Of a stretch of DNA of 22,304 bases, positions 15,327 to 21,849 are shown one piece after another. How positions within the stretch are numbered: the first letter of the stretch is position 1; each line of letters begins with the position of its first letter. The stretch is from a virus. Below the pieces are notes generated by a model that saw nothing but the letters and a program-made list of their open reading frames with translations, was not told the DNA's origin and did not search any database. The DNA lies in the IMG/VR virus record IMGVR_UViG_3300035138_000130, positions 1 through 22,304 of that record, one strand, 5' to 3'. A program made the translations under genes and the position numbers.

Positions 15327-17185
15327 GACTCTCCGTTACCCTGTGACAACATCATCTCCAGCGCCTGCTGGCCCGGCCCTTCCGTCGGCCCTCCTCCGCT
15401 GGAAACATTCCTTCGGATGTACTCGTGAGGCATTCCCGTGTTCGCGCTGGGCATTCGGTCCATCGGGGCGGCCGTAATCGGCTCACCCGACGAACGAATC
15501 AACTCGGACAGCTCCGTCAACCCGGTATACCGAGTCACCAAGCGCCACATCGCTTCGGTGTCCAATTCGTCCCCGACTTGCGCAAAGAGCATCTTGGCTT
15601 GTGCTATCTGCATCGCCCGGGGAATCAGGTCCATGATCATCCGAAGCCTGTGAGCCGGAGTCCGGTTGTGAATGCTGAACGGGTCCACCTCGAACTCGAA
15701 CTCGAAGAACTCCCGCGTTCTCCTGTCCGGTCCCCACTCGACGGGAATTTCCCAATCCGTCCCTTCCAGGCGTTTGACGAACTTTCTGGTTCCATTCGGG
15801 TCGCTGTAGGTGTACCACGCCAGATCCGTTACGACTCTCTGGAGGAATCCGGTGAACTTGTCTGACAATTCGTCTATGAGGCTGTTCGCCCCGGCGACTT
15901 CCATCTCTTGTTGCGCGGCCGTTTCCGCGCTGCTCGACAATCCTCCAATCGCGTCGATGTTTCCAGCCAGCCAGGAGTACAGGCTAATCAACCCTTGAGT
16001 GAAGGCGTAGGACTGCTGGTCGATTCCACCAGAACGAATCTCGGCTGTGTTCTTCGGGTCTTGCAGGATGATTACCTCTCCATCCTTGCAGTCCTGAATC
16101 GTGTTGTCGTCTCCTGAGTTTTGCGCGGAAGGGGTAACTGCTTGGTTCGTCTTCTGCCTGTCGAGCTGGTCTCCCAGCTTCCGAATGGCTCGATTCAACA
16201 GTTTCGCAAGGCTCTCCAAATGCCCGCCCGGAGAGACGGGCATGATGTTTCCTGGAATGGGGTCGAAACACAACAAGTGATAGGGGCCGTTTTCCGGTCC
16301 TTCCCACTTGACTACCCGGAGAGGTTGCCCTTTCCCATCCGGAATCGTAATCAACAACCCTTCACGCGGGAGCCAGATATCCCAGACGGTGACGTACTGT
16401 CTCAAGTCGTCCCGGAATACCGAATCCTGCACGCCCATCCGTTGGACGCTTTCCTCTCCAGGACTTTGCCGCAGGTCTTCGTCCTGACGGGATTCCTTCG
16501 TGTCCAACGTGGCTACCGCTTCCTGGTTCCACATTGGGTTGTTCAACAGATCGTCAAGAGGAAGACGGTATCTATCTCCACACCAGTCAATCTCTTCCCA
16601 GCGCTTTGCATTCGTGTCGTAAGCGAAATTCTCCAACAACACTGGATCGCAGAACGGTTGTTCCGCGTCGTGAAGGAACCCCAGAGATTCGTTCATCCCC
16701 TTGGAGGTGACGGCAATCTTGACGATTCCCACACTCTCCAATCCCTGGTGGACGACTTCCTTCAAGGAATCTTTCAGGTTGATTTCCCGGAACAGTTGTT
16801 CGCACGCCAGGGACAATTCGTACGCTTCGGACCGCGCCTTGGGGGACCGGGCCCTTACGTTCACCCGGGGATCTCCGCTAATCAGTCTCCTCTGGTAGAT
16901 CCTCAGCGCAAGGTTGTAGACGTTCAGGGGCGTGTCTACTTCCTCTTCGTTGGTTCCGTACCCATGTCCCGAATAGAGCGCCTGACGTTCCTTGTTCTGC
17001 TTCCGGAAGTCCTCCATCTCCTTTTCGGCCATGGCAATCTGGTCGTGGAGACGCTTGACGAATTCCTGCGTCAGTGGCCCTTTCTCCGGTTGCGCAACGG
17101 GCTCGCCGAGGCGTTCCGGTAGCGGAAGCCCCATTCCTACGGCGGCAGGCACGCCGCCTCCAAGGATTGGGTACGTGGCAACCAT
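15323..17185 (-). CDS. Portal protein
   Basis: A 620-aa protein. I start at ATG 17185, which overlaps the upstream stop as TGATG, rather than at the TTG one codon earlier; AAGGGACG lies upstream. Layout: N-terminal helix with coiled-coil character (residues about 35-70); a wing/clip-like beta region including YVTVWDIWLPREGLLITIPDGKG; then CFDPIPGNIMPVSPGGHLESLAKLLNRA and a long helix RAIRKLGDQLDRQKTNQAV typical of the portal stem. The C-terminus is helical (HRLRMIMDLIPRAMQIAQAKM). Size, position after terminase and before scaffold, and pattern fit P22/podovirus-type portals, the dodecameric ring through which DNA is packaged. Terminase would dock here. Confidence 0.75.
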   Translation of the reverse strand: MVATYPILGGGVPAAVGMGLPLPERLGEPVAQPEKGPLTQEFVKRLHDQIAMAEKEMEDFRKQNKERQALYSGHGYGTNEEEVDTPLNVYNLALRIYQRRLISGDPRVNVRARSPKARSEAYELSLACEQLFREINLKDSLKEVVHQGLESVGIVKIAVTSKGMNESLGFLHDAEQPFCDPVLLENFAYDTNAKRWEEIDWCGDRYRLPLDDLLNNPMWNQEAVATLDTKESRQDEDLRQSPGEESVQRMGVQDSVFRDDLRQYVTVWDIWLPREGLLITIPDGKGQPLRVVKWEGPENGPYHLLCFDPIPGNIMPVSPGGHLESLAKLLNRAIRKLGDQLDRQKTNQAVTPSAQNSGDDNTIQDCKDGEVIILQDPKNTAEIRSGGIDQQSYAFTQGLISLYSWLAGNIDAIGGLSSSAETAAQQEMEVAGANSLIDELSDKFTGFLQRVVTDLAWYTYSDPNGTRKFVKRLEGTDWEIPVEWGPDRRTREFFEFEFEVDPFSIHNRTPAHRLRMIMDLIPRAMQIAQAKMLFAQVGDELDTEAMWRLVTRYTGLTELSELIRSSGEPITAAPMDRMPSANTGMPHEYIRRNVSSGGGPTEGPGQQALEMMLSQGNGES

Positions 17186-17397
17186 CAATTGGCGTCCCTT
17201 CGGCGAGGCTCGTACATCGAGCCCATCTGCGTGGAATGCTGTTCGTCGAGGGTTTCTTCGTCCAAGGGGGAGTCAAGTGGTTCAGGGACGAGCATGTCGT
17301 TCTCGTCCCAAACCATCGCCTCCATTTCATCCCTGACGAGATCGTCGTTCGAGCTGGCATCCCTCGCAGCCTCTCGGACGCGGCGGGGTGCGCTCAT
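17185..17397 (-). CDS. Small acidic hypothetical protein coupled to portal
   Basis: A 70-aa protein from ATG 17397, preceded by AAGGAG at 7-nt spacing; a longer in-frame start at 17457 has no RBS. The sequence is acidic and probably disordered (DENDMLVPEPLDSPLDEETLD). Its stop overlaps the portal start (TGATG), so it is translationally coupled to portal. No family was recognised; it could be a portal or head assembly helper. Confidence 0.55.
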   Translation of the reverse strand: MSAPRRVREAARDASSNDDLVRDEMEAMVWDENDMLVPEPLDSPLDEETLDEQHSTQMGSMYEPRRRDAN

Positions 17398-17398
17398 G

Positions 17399-17557
17399 TT
17401 ACGACTCCTTGGGAATCGAGCCCGAAACACCCGCTGACGACGCGCTGCCGTGTCCAAAGTTCTTCGGCGGCTCGCTCCCGGCGTCCTTCGGCGCGCCCTG
17501 TTCGGGCTCCACGGAAGCGAGTTTCTTCTCGACGGCCTTTCCGGCTTGGTTCTTCAT
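17399..17557 (-). CDS. Small low-complexity hypothetical protein (52 aa)
   Basis: Read from ATG 17557 after AGGGAG, ending TAA one base before the next ATG. The protein starts MKNQAGKAVEKKLASVEPEQ and continues as a Gly/Ser/Pro-rich tail, probably unstructured. RBS, tight spacing and coding order support it as real; the length makes it uncertain. Its function is unknown. Confidence 0.45.
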   Translation of the reverse strand: MKNQAGKAVEKKLASVEPEQGAPKDAGSEPPKNFGHGSASSAGVSGSIPKES

Positions 17558-17802
17558 CGAATCGGTCTCCCTAATTGGAACACAGCCCCTATTCCTACCT
17601 TGAGAATGCAGATTTTCCGTACGCCGTCTACGGATTTTTCCGGACTTGTTCCCAGAAGAGGGGGAATAGGAAAGAGAGGTGCAGTCACCAAAGTGTCAAA
17701 TGACACTCCGGTTTGGCCCGGCGAGTCGGTAGGAAAAGCAAAGGCCCAAATGGTACTTTGCTCTAGTCAAATGCCTAGAAAACAAGGGGTTTCAATATCA
17801 AC
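17558..17802. other. Intergenic region with palindrome and a plus-strand hairpin
   Basis: No gene is supported in these 245 bp. A perfect inverted repeat GTGTCA-AA-TGACAC sits at 17693-17706 and could be an operator. At 17616-17639 TCCGTA / TACGGA followed by five T residues forms a small terminator-like hairpin on the plus strand, where no gene ends. TTGAC-like boxes occur on the minus strand (for example near 17768) without a convincing -10. Confidence 0.4.
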
Positions 17803-17964
17803 TCATTTGCGTCCGAATCCGATGCACACCCATGCTTGGCCAATATGCACGGCGCTGTATGGACTGATTTCCAAACCCCATTTCCCTGTCCAAGCGTCTC
17901 TCCAACAGACGTTGATTCCGAATAATCTTATGTGCGAACGGTTAATCGTGAACAACCATTTCAT
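17803..17964 (-). CDS. Small Trp-rich hypothetical phage protein (53 aa)
   Basis: ATG 17964 overlaps the stop of the upstream Cys-rich gene (ATGA), and GAGAGGAAAACC provides an RBS. The product begins MKWLFTINRSHIRLFGIN and ends HIGQAWVCIGFGRK. It is rich in Trp, Ile and Gly with alternating beta pattern, like short conserved phage ORFs that end in an IGFG(R/K)K-type motif. No function is known to me. Confidence 0.5.
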   Translation of the reverse strand: MKWLFTINRSHIRLFGINVCWRDAWTGKWGLEISPYSAVHIGQAWVCIGFGRK

Positions 17965-18425
17965 TTGGTTTTCCTCTCCATGAAATCACCACATCCGTCA
18001 TTCGGAAACACTACTGGAAACTTGCGCATGCCTTCTGGGGAAGGTGAATGACGCCTGCACTCACCACACCCGCCATTGTTCAATGTTCTCTGATCGCAAG
18101 GATCTGGCGTTACCGGTTCTCCATGTTTCCACCAGGAATAGAAGCAATTTTCGCACATTCCAGGATGGTCAACCACCAGCGTTTTTCCTACCGATTCACT
18201 AGACATGGCCACCTCCTCGAAGGCATTAGCGAATATGAAATCGGGAATCGTCACTGTATACCCGTGCAATCGCTCGTCCATGCAGGACAATTCATACCAG
18301 TAGGCACGTCCAGGAAGCGAGTCACGTATACGTTTTACTTGACATGTCACTGAATGATCGTCCTTCAAGCGATATTCAGTGTCGCTCGTCACGTCTTTCC
18401 ATTTTGGCAATTCTGTCTCGTCCAT
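17961..18425 (-). CDS. Cys-rich, possibly zinc-binding phage protein with internal start
   Basis: A 154-aa protein; ATG 18425 follows AAAGGAGAGACG, which overlaps the terminase stop. The C-terminal half carries C-x2-C (MCENCFYSW), a third Cys (PDPCDQ), C-x2-C (GGCGECRRHSPSPEGMRKFP) and NDGCGDF. This spacing resembles small zinc-ribbon-like phage or bacterial proteins with a CxxC...CxR...P...FP...CG pattern. A second ATG in the same frame at 18206 is preceded by a near-perfect GAGGAGGT, so an 81-aa form holding just the Cys-rich part may also be made. Its target is unknown. Confidence 0.6.
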   Translation of the reverse strand: MDETELPKWKDVTSDTEYRLKDDHSVTCQVKRIRDSLPGRAYWYELSCMDERLHGYTVTIPDFIFANAFEEVAMSSESVGKTLVVDHPGMCENCFYSWWKHGEPVTPDPCDQRTLNNGGCGECRRHSPSPEGMRKFPVVFPNDGCGDFMERKTK

Positions 18426-18435
18426 CGTCTCTCCT

Positions 18436-20403
18436 TTACCAATTCGATTTCCGCTTCATCGCCCCACGCTCTTTCAGGTACTGCGCCCTCCTCCAAGCGG
18501 CTGAATTCTTGGGAACTTCGTCTTCCCGGACGTTCATCACGTTGATGTTCTTGCGTTTCTGTAATCCGCTGTACTGATCCCCGAACGTCAAGGATACGTG
18601 CCAAGATAGTGCATCAGCGACGACACGGTCGCCATGCGCCGCCCCGGCGCCGCTGGCGTCCTTCTTGTTCTTCTCCGCCACGTGGAATGGTTCGCCGTCC
18701 TGTCCGCGTTCATATTGGCGCAGTTCCTCGATCGCGTCTTTGTCGGGGTTGTCGAAATTTCCCTCTAGAAGGGCTTGACGGTAGGGGCCTAACAGAGCGC
18801 TCTTGGGTTGCGTCCAGTATCCCGGTTTGCCGGTGTCCCGGTCATGAAGCATCGCATCCTTGGGTTTCCTTCGGTAATAGTTGTGGAAATTACTGCGCTC
18901 GACTTGCACCTGGAATTCCTTCCCACCAGGCCCGTTCGCCTCCCAAGCCAAGAAAGCAGGATCGCTCTTGTAGTCCACGAACCATCTGCACAGGGCTATT
19001 GCCAAATTGGCCAATTCGTACGGAAGAATCGCGGGAGAAGCAAACGCCAGAACCTTTCTTCCGGTTCGCCTGTTCCGAACCGTAATGGCTGAATTGCTGC
19101 TCCCGTCCCCTCCACCGCCGGCGGCGATGTCACAAGCCAAGACATACTCGCCCATCGGAGGTCTGCGCCTGAGGTCCAATTCCTCCCACAGCTTGAATCT
19201 CCCGTCAGGAGCATCGCTCCAGCTTCCCGTGAGGGTTTCCACGTCGACGAAGAATTCCCCCAACACCCGGGGAGGCACGCACTGATTCAGAAGCCGGTTC
19301 ACCAGCGCGTCGGCAAAGTACCTTGAGACAGATGACCCGAAGTTCATATCGTACTCTTGCGCCATCAAGATCGAGTCGGCGCCCTGCCGGAGGCTTTCTT
19401 CGTCGTACCACTCCGAGCGGAATTGGTCCGAGGTGAGATCGTAACCTCTCTCATTCAGTCGCGTCTTGAGGCGTTCCCAATACTCATGATTCAGGTATTT
19501 CTCGGGAAGCGGCCCGTACTTCGCTTCATCCACGGGGACGGGTTTCCCCTTGACGATTCGGTACAAACCGCGATTCTGGGTTGGGTTGTCCCACCACGCC
19601 AGCGTGAGGAGCGGTTCGTCAATTGTCTTGTCGTGGACGATCCCTGCAAATACGCCGGCCATTCCGAATGGGGTTGACAGACACCCGCGGCATCGAGTGA
19701 CCGGCTGGGTGGAGGCCATGGCGGCTTCATCTTGAGGGCGAGGATGCTTTGCGTGTTCGTCCATGAAGAACACCAAAGCCCGCCCACCCGTGGCCACGTT
19801 GGGAGTACAGGCGAAGAACGCGATAACCGTTTCACCATCAGTTCGGGTGAATGTGTGCTCGGTTTTGTTGCGGTTCCAGTCCTTTCGCTTCTTCCCCACC
19901 ATCCATTCGGGCAGTCTGTCCAGCAGCCAGTCCAGCTTGGCGCCTATACTGTTCATGTCGCCCGGTTTATCCGCAGCGTCCATGTCCTTGCTGACGAAGT
20001 TGATTACGGCCCCACGCCGGAATAGCCACAACCAAACGGCTATGAGAACCATCAGCCAGGTAGCGCCTTGGGCGCGAGACTTCACCAGCCGGAAGTCCCG
20101 CTTGCCGAGAACCTTGAGGATATGGTTCACGACCGGTATCTGATGCGGCCAGGGGAGGAATTGGACCTTCGTGTCCATGTCCTCGATGTCCACGTCATCG
20201 TCCAGAATGCGCGTCTCATGGACGTAAGCGAACCCCTTCGCCCAATACCAGAAGGACTTTCTGCACTGTTCCCGAATCAGATTCCGAAACTTCCCGACAT
20301 TGGGGTGATTTTGAGAAGCCAGCCTGAGAGTTTCCGCCCGCCACTCGGCATTCTTCTCGGGATCGTCTGGTACTATGAGGGGGTTGTATTGGTAATCCGT
20401 CAC
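18436..20403 (-). CDS. terL: Terminase large subunit (TerL)
   Basis: A 655-aa packaging motor, read from GTG 20403 with GGAG five bases before. The ATPase domain shows a Walker A-like loop in RLVKSRAQGATWLM (K108, then G113-T115), a Walker B in ALVFFMDEHAKHP (D215-E216) and a coupling motif CLSTPFGMAG. The C-terminal nuclease domain shows an RNase H-like first Asp in YVLACDIAAGGGGDGSSNSA (D425), EANGPGG, and a late GDRVVADALSW Asp cluster (about residue 590). The protein cleaves concatemers and pumps DNA through portal. A 30-bp gap separates it from the release factor gene upstream, with no small terminase between. The C-terminal tail is basic (KERGAMKRKSNW). Confidence 0.93.
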   Translation of the reverse strand: MTDYQYNPLIVPDDPEKNAEWRAETLRLASQNHPNVGKFRNLIREQCRKSFWYWAKGFAYVHETRILDDDVDIEDMDTKVQFLPWPHQIPVVNHILKVLGKRDFRLVKSRAQGATWLMVLIAVWLWLFRRGAVINFVSKDMDAADKPGDMNSIGAKLDWLLDRLPEWMVGKKRKDWNRNKTEHTFTRTDGETVIAFFACTPNVATGGRALVFFMDEHAKHPRPQDEAAMASTQPVTRCRGCLSTPFGMAGVFAGIVHDKTIDEPLLTLAWWDNPTQNRGLYRIVKGKPVPVDEAKYGPLPEKYLNHEYWERLKTRLNERGYDLTSDQFRSEWYDEESLRQGADSILMAQEYDMNFGSSVSRYFADALVNRLLNQCVPPRVLGEFFVDVETLTGSWSDAPDGRFKLWEELDLRRRPPMGEYVLACDIAAGGGGDGSSNSAITVRNRRTGRKVLAFASPAILPYELANLAIALCRWFVDYKSDPAFLAWEANGPGGKEFQVQVERSNFHNYYRRKPKDAMLHDRDTGKPGYWTQPKSALLGPYRQALLEGNFDNPDKDAIEELRQYERGQDGEPFHVAEKNKKDASGAGAAHGDRVVADALSWHVSLTFGDQYSGLQKRKNINVMNVREDEVPKNSAAWRRAQYLKERGAMKRKSNW

Positions 20404-20433
20404 GATAACTCCGTTGCCTCACCTCGCGCGCAT

Positions 20434-21118
20434 TTACTGTATTAGATCTAATCGGCCCTTCAGGTATTCCTTTACAGAACATCGACGGCCACTGCGGTGA
20501 TTTGTCACCATGCCGTTCTGTTCCTGGACAGTGCGAATCTTCTCTGCACGGTCAGAATCGCCCACCTGTTTCCGCCGGTGACAATTCCGTTCTCTTCGTG
20601 ATCGTTGGTCTGCTGCCACCTGAAGCCGCGCAGCGAGAATGGCGCGTGCCTCAGCCTTATTGGCTGCTTGACTCCGCTCTGACTCAATCCGCACAACAAT
20701 TCCAGTTGGAACATGTCGCAACACAACGGCGGTGTCCGTTTTATTGCGATGCTGCCCACCGGGACCGCTGCCTCTCGTTGTAGTTTCATAAATATCACGG
20801 GAATCCAGTCGTATTGCATCGCGTGCCGGGGACTCAAGGATAGCGACTGTAATTGTAGACGACTGACGTCTTCCGCGTTTCTCTGTTGGCGGCACACGCT
20901 GCCACCTATGCACACCAGCCTCGGGCGAAAACCGCTCCATAGCGTTATGTCCTTCGATCTTCAACACGACAAGAGCACTCGTATCACTAATTATAGAGCA
21001 GTCAAAGACACCACTGTCGGGCGGCCCGGCTGTAGATACCAACCATTTTGTCAACAAGCAACTTGGCATCATCGCCACCTTGGCCAGGTCTCAATTCTAC
21101 AAAACACACTTCTTTCAT
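20434..21118 (-). CDS. Phage-encoded class I peptide chain release factor, RF1-like, lacking domain 1, joined by a putative +1 frameshift
   Basis: Zero-frame codons run from ATG 21118 (AAGGAG seven bases before) for 38 codons to CTT TGA; a +1 shift at 21004 then gives 189 further residues, 227 aa in total. The first part (ELRPGQGGDDAKLLVDKM, then IYSRAARQW) matches domain 2 of RF1/RF2. The shifted part continues it: LKIEGHNAMERF, EAGVHRWQRVPPTEKRGRR (RF1-type PxT at residues 76-78), GSGPGGQHRNK (GGQ at 120-122), PTGIVVRIESERSQAANKA. The spacing between PxT and GGQ is about that of E. coli RF1. Domain 1, used for RF3 contacts, is absent. The tail keeps GDSDRAEKIRTV and the NGMVTNHR block. Expected activity: release at UAA/UAG. 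It lies 17 bp after the XRE gene and 30 bp before terL. Confidence 0.8.
21001..21010 (-). promoter_or_regulatory. Putative programmed +1 ribosomal frameshift site, CTT TGA C
   Basis: Read on the minus strand: TGT CTT TGA C. The heptamer CTTTGAC is the slippery stop of bacterial prfB. At that site peptidyl-tRNA-Leu slips +1 on CUU when UGA is read slowly, giving Leu-Asp. Here the same move changes frame from ...RQWCL to DCSIISD..., exactly where the release-factor alignment changes frame. The upstream CAGTGG is only a weak Shine-Dalgarno mimic compared with AGGGGG in prfB. Confidence 0.65.
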
Positions 21119-21134
21119 CGCATGTCTCCTTTTC

Positions 21135-21341
21135 TTACAACAAATCCTTCAGTTCAATCTCAATCGCCTTGCAGAATCGCAACATGCTAGCCAGGGTGGG
21201 ATTCTTCCCATGAAGGAACGCATTCACTGACGCCCTGGCCGATTTCTTGGGGTAGCCCATCCTCTCCCCAATCTGCTGATAGGTGAGGCCGGACTTCTTC
21301 GCTGCGCGCTCGGCGTTCTTGAGGAATCTCTTTATTGTCAT
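21135..21341 (-). CDS. XRE-family helix-turn-helix regulator
   Basis: A 68-aa single-domain protein. Residues about 12-60 form a Cro/C1-type HTH: KSGLTYQQIGERMGYPKKSA (helices 1-3 start), then VNAFLHGKNPTLASMLRFCK and EIELKDLL. ATG 21341 has no RBS. A promoter (TTGACT - 17 bp - TAAGCT) would start the transcript almost at the A of ATG, so a leaderless mRNA like that of lambda cI from PRM is likely. It heads the minus-strand operon with the release factor (17-bp gap). Its likely operator is the 18-bp near-palindrome in the divergent promoter. A stand-alone HTH this short could act as Cro- or repressor-like; a role as terminase small subunit is less likely. Confidence 0.8.
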   Translation of the reverse strand: MTIKRFLKNAERAAKKSGLTYQQIGERMGYPKKSARASVNAFLHGKNPTLASMLRFCKAIEIELKDLL

Positions 21342-21347
21342 GATATC

Positions 21348-21376
21348 AGCTTAGCATTCCAGAACGAAATAGTCAA
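21348..21376 (-). promoter_or_regulatory. Promoter for the XRE - release factor - terL operon
   Basis: The -35 TTGACT lies at 21376-21371. A 17-bp spacer and -10 TAAGCT at 21353-21348 follow. Transcription would begin near 21341, the start codon of the XRE gene. Confidence 0.5.
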
Positions 21377-21389
21377 GATATATATTGAC
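21372..21389. promoter_or_regulatory. Near-palindromic operator shared by two divergent promoters
   Basis: GTCAAGATATATATTGAC is an 18-bp inverted repeat with one mismatched base pair near the centre. It covers most of both -35 boxes, so one dimer bound here could block both promoters. The XRE protein encoded next door is the natural candidate. Confidence 0.6.
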
Positions 21390-21413
21390 ATCGCGCGAGG
21401 CCAGGTGTAGACT
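21385..21413 (+). promoter_or_regulatory. Strong sigma70-type promoter for the secreted small protein
   Basis: A perfect -35 TTGACA at 21385-21390 is followed by a 17-bp spacer and TAGACT at 21408-21413. The predicted start is near 21420, with the RBS AAGGAG at about 21437 and ATG at 21450. Confidence 0.7.
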
Positions 21414-21449
21414 GACAGCATGACGTTTCTCTTGAAGAAGGAGCATAGC

Positions 21450-21755
21450 ATGAAGAATCTGTTTGCACTACTTCTCGTCTTGGTGCTTTCCACCTCAGCC
21501 CTGGCGTGGGAGCGCTACAGCACGAATTCCCTGGGGAATCGCTATGGAGCCGGAAGCCCTTATGGGGCGATGAACCAGTACCGTCAGAGCCACTACAGCA
21601 ATTCGTCCTGGCGGAATCCCTACGCCACCAACGCGCCGCGAATCTACCACCGGGGGAATTACCTTGGGCGGTGGAGTGCGAATCGGTACGACACCGAGTC
21701 GATATCGAATCCCTACGGATATGGGAGCCCGTATCAATCCGTTTATTCATGGTAG
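21450..21755 (+). CDS. Secreted small Tyr/Asn/Gly-rich repeat protein
   Basis: A 101-aa protein. I use ATG 21450 because AAGGAG lies a few bases upstream and a clean signal peptide then begins: MKNLFALLLVLVLSTSALA, with cleavage probably after the final ALA. The mature part is built of short repeats: NRYGAGSPYG, NPYATNAP, ANRYDTES, NPYGYGSPYQS. I recall similar NPYG/GSPY repeat proteins as a widespread family of exported bacterial proteins of unknown function. There are no Cys and no membrane segment. It is the first gene right of the XRE-controlled divergent promoter and is followed by a terminator. This suggests lysogenic expression or response to the XRE regulator. It could be a surface or periplasmic modifier, for example in superinfection exclusion, but there is no direct evidence. 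Confidence 0.7.
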   Translation: MKNLFALLLVLVLSTSALAWERYSTNSLGNRYGAGSPYGAMNQYRQSHYSNSSWRNPYATNAPRIYHRGNYLGRWSANRYDTESISNPYGYGSPYQSVYSW

Positions 21756-21766
21756 GCTTCTGTCCT

Positions 21767-21825
21767 GCGCGGCTAGGGTCGCACCCGAAAGCCGGAATAC
21801 CTTGCCGGTTGCCGCGCGGTTTTTT
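21767..21825 (+). terminator. Rho-independent terminator after the secreted protein gene
   Basis: GCGCGGC (21767-21773) pairs with GCCGCGC (21811-21817), with an inner CCGG/CCGG stem. Six T residues follow (21820-21825). It lies 11 bp after the stop at 21755 and 25 bp before the recombinase start. Confidence 0.65.
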
Positions 21826-21849
21826 CCAAGGCCAGAAAAGGAACTGGAC

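Noticed and set aside
16121-17122. 333-codon plus-strand frame opposite portal
   Set aside because: Antisense shadow of the portal gene; low-complexity composition, no family pattern.
17616-17639. Small plus-strand terminator as evidence for a plus-strand gene (17450-17983, 177 codons)
   Set aside because: The frame runs across the supported 52- and 53-aa minus-strand genes, has no RBS or family pattern and crosses the hairpin; the hairpin alone does not prove a gene.
20434-21078. Reading the release factor as a 214-aa protein starting at 21078 in the second frame
   Set aside because: The first ~27 residues do not resemble a release factor, while the zero frame from 21118 has an RBS and the domain 2 GGDD block; the frameshift model fits both halves.
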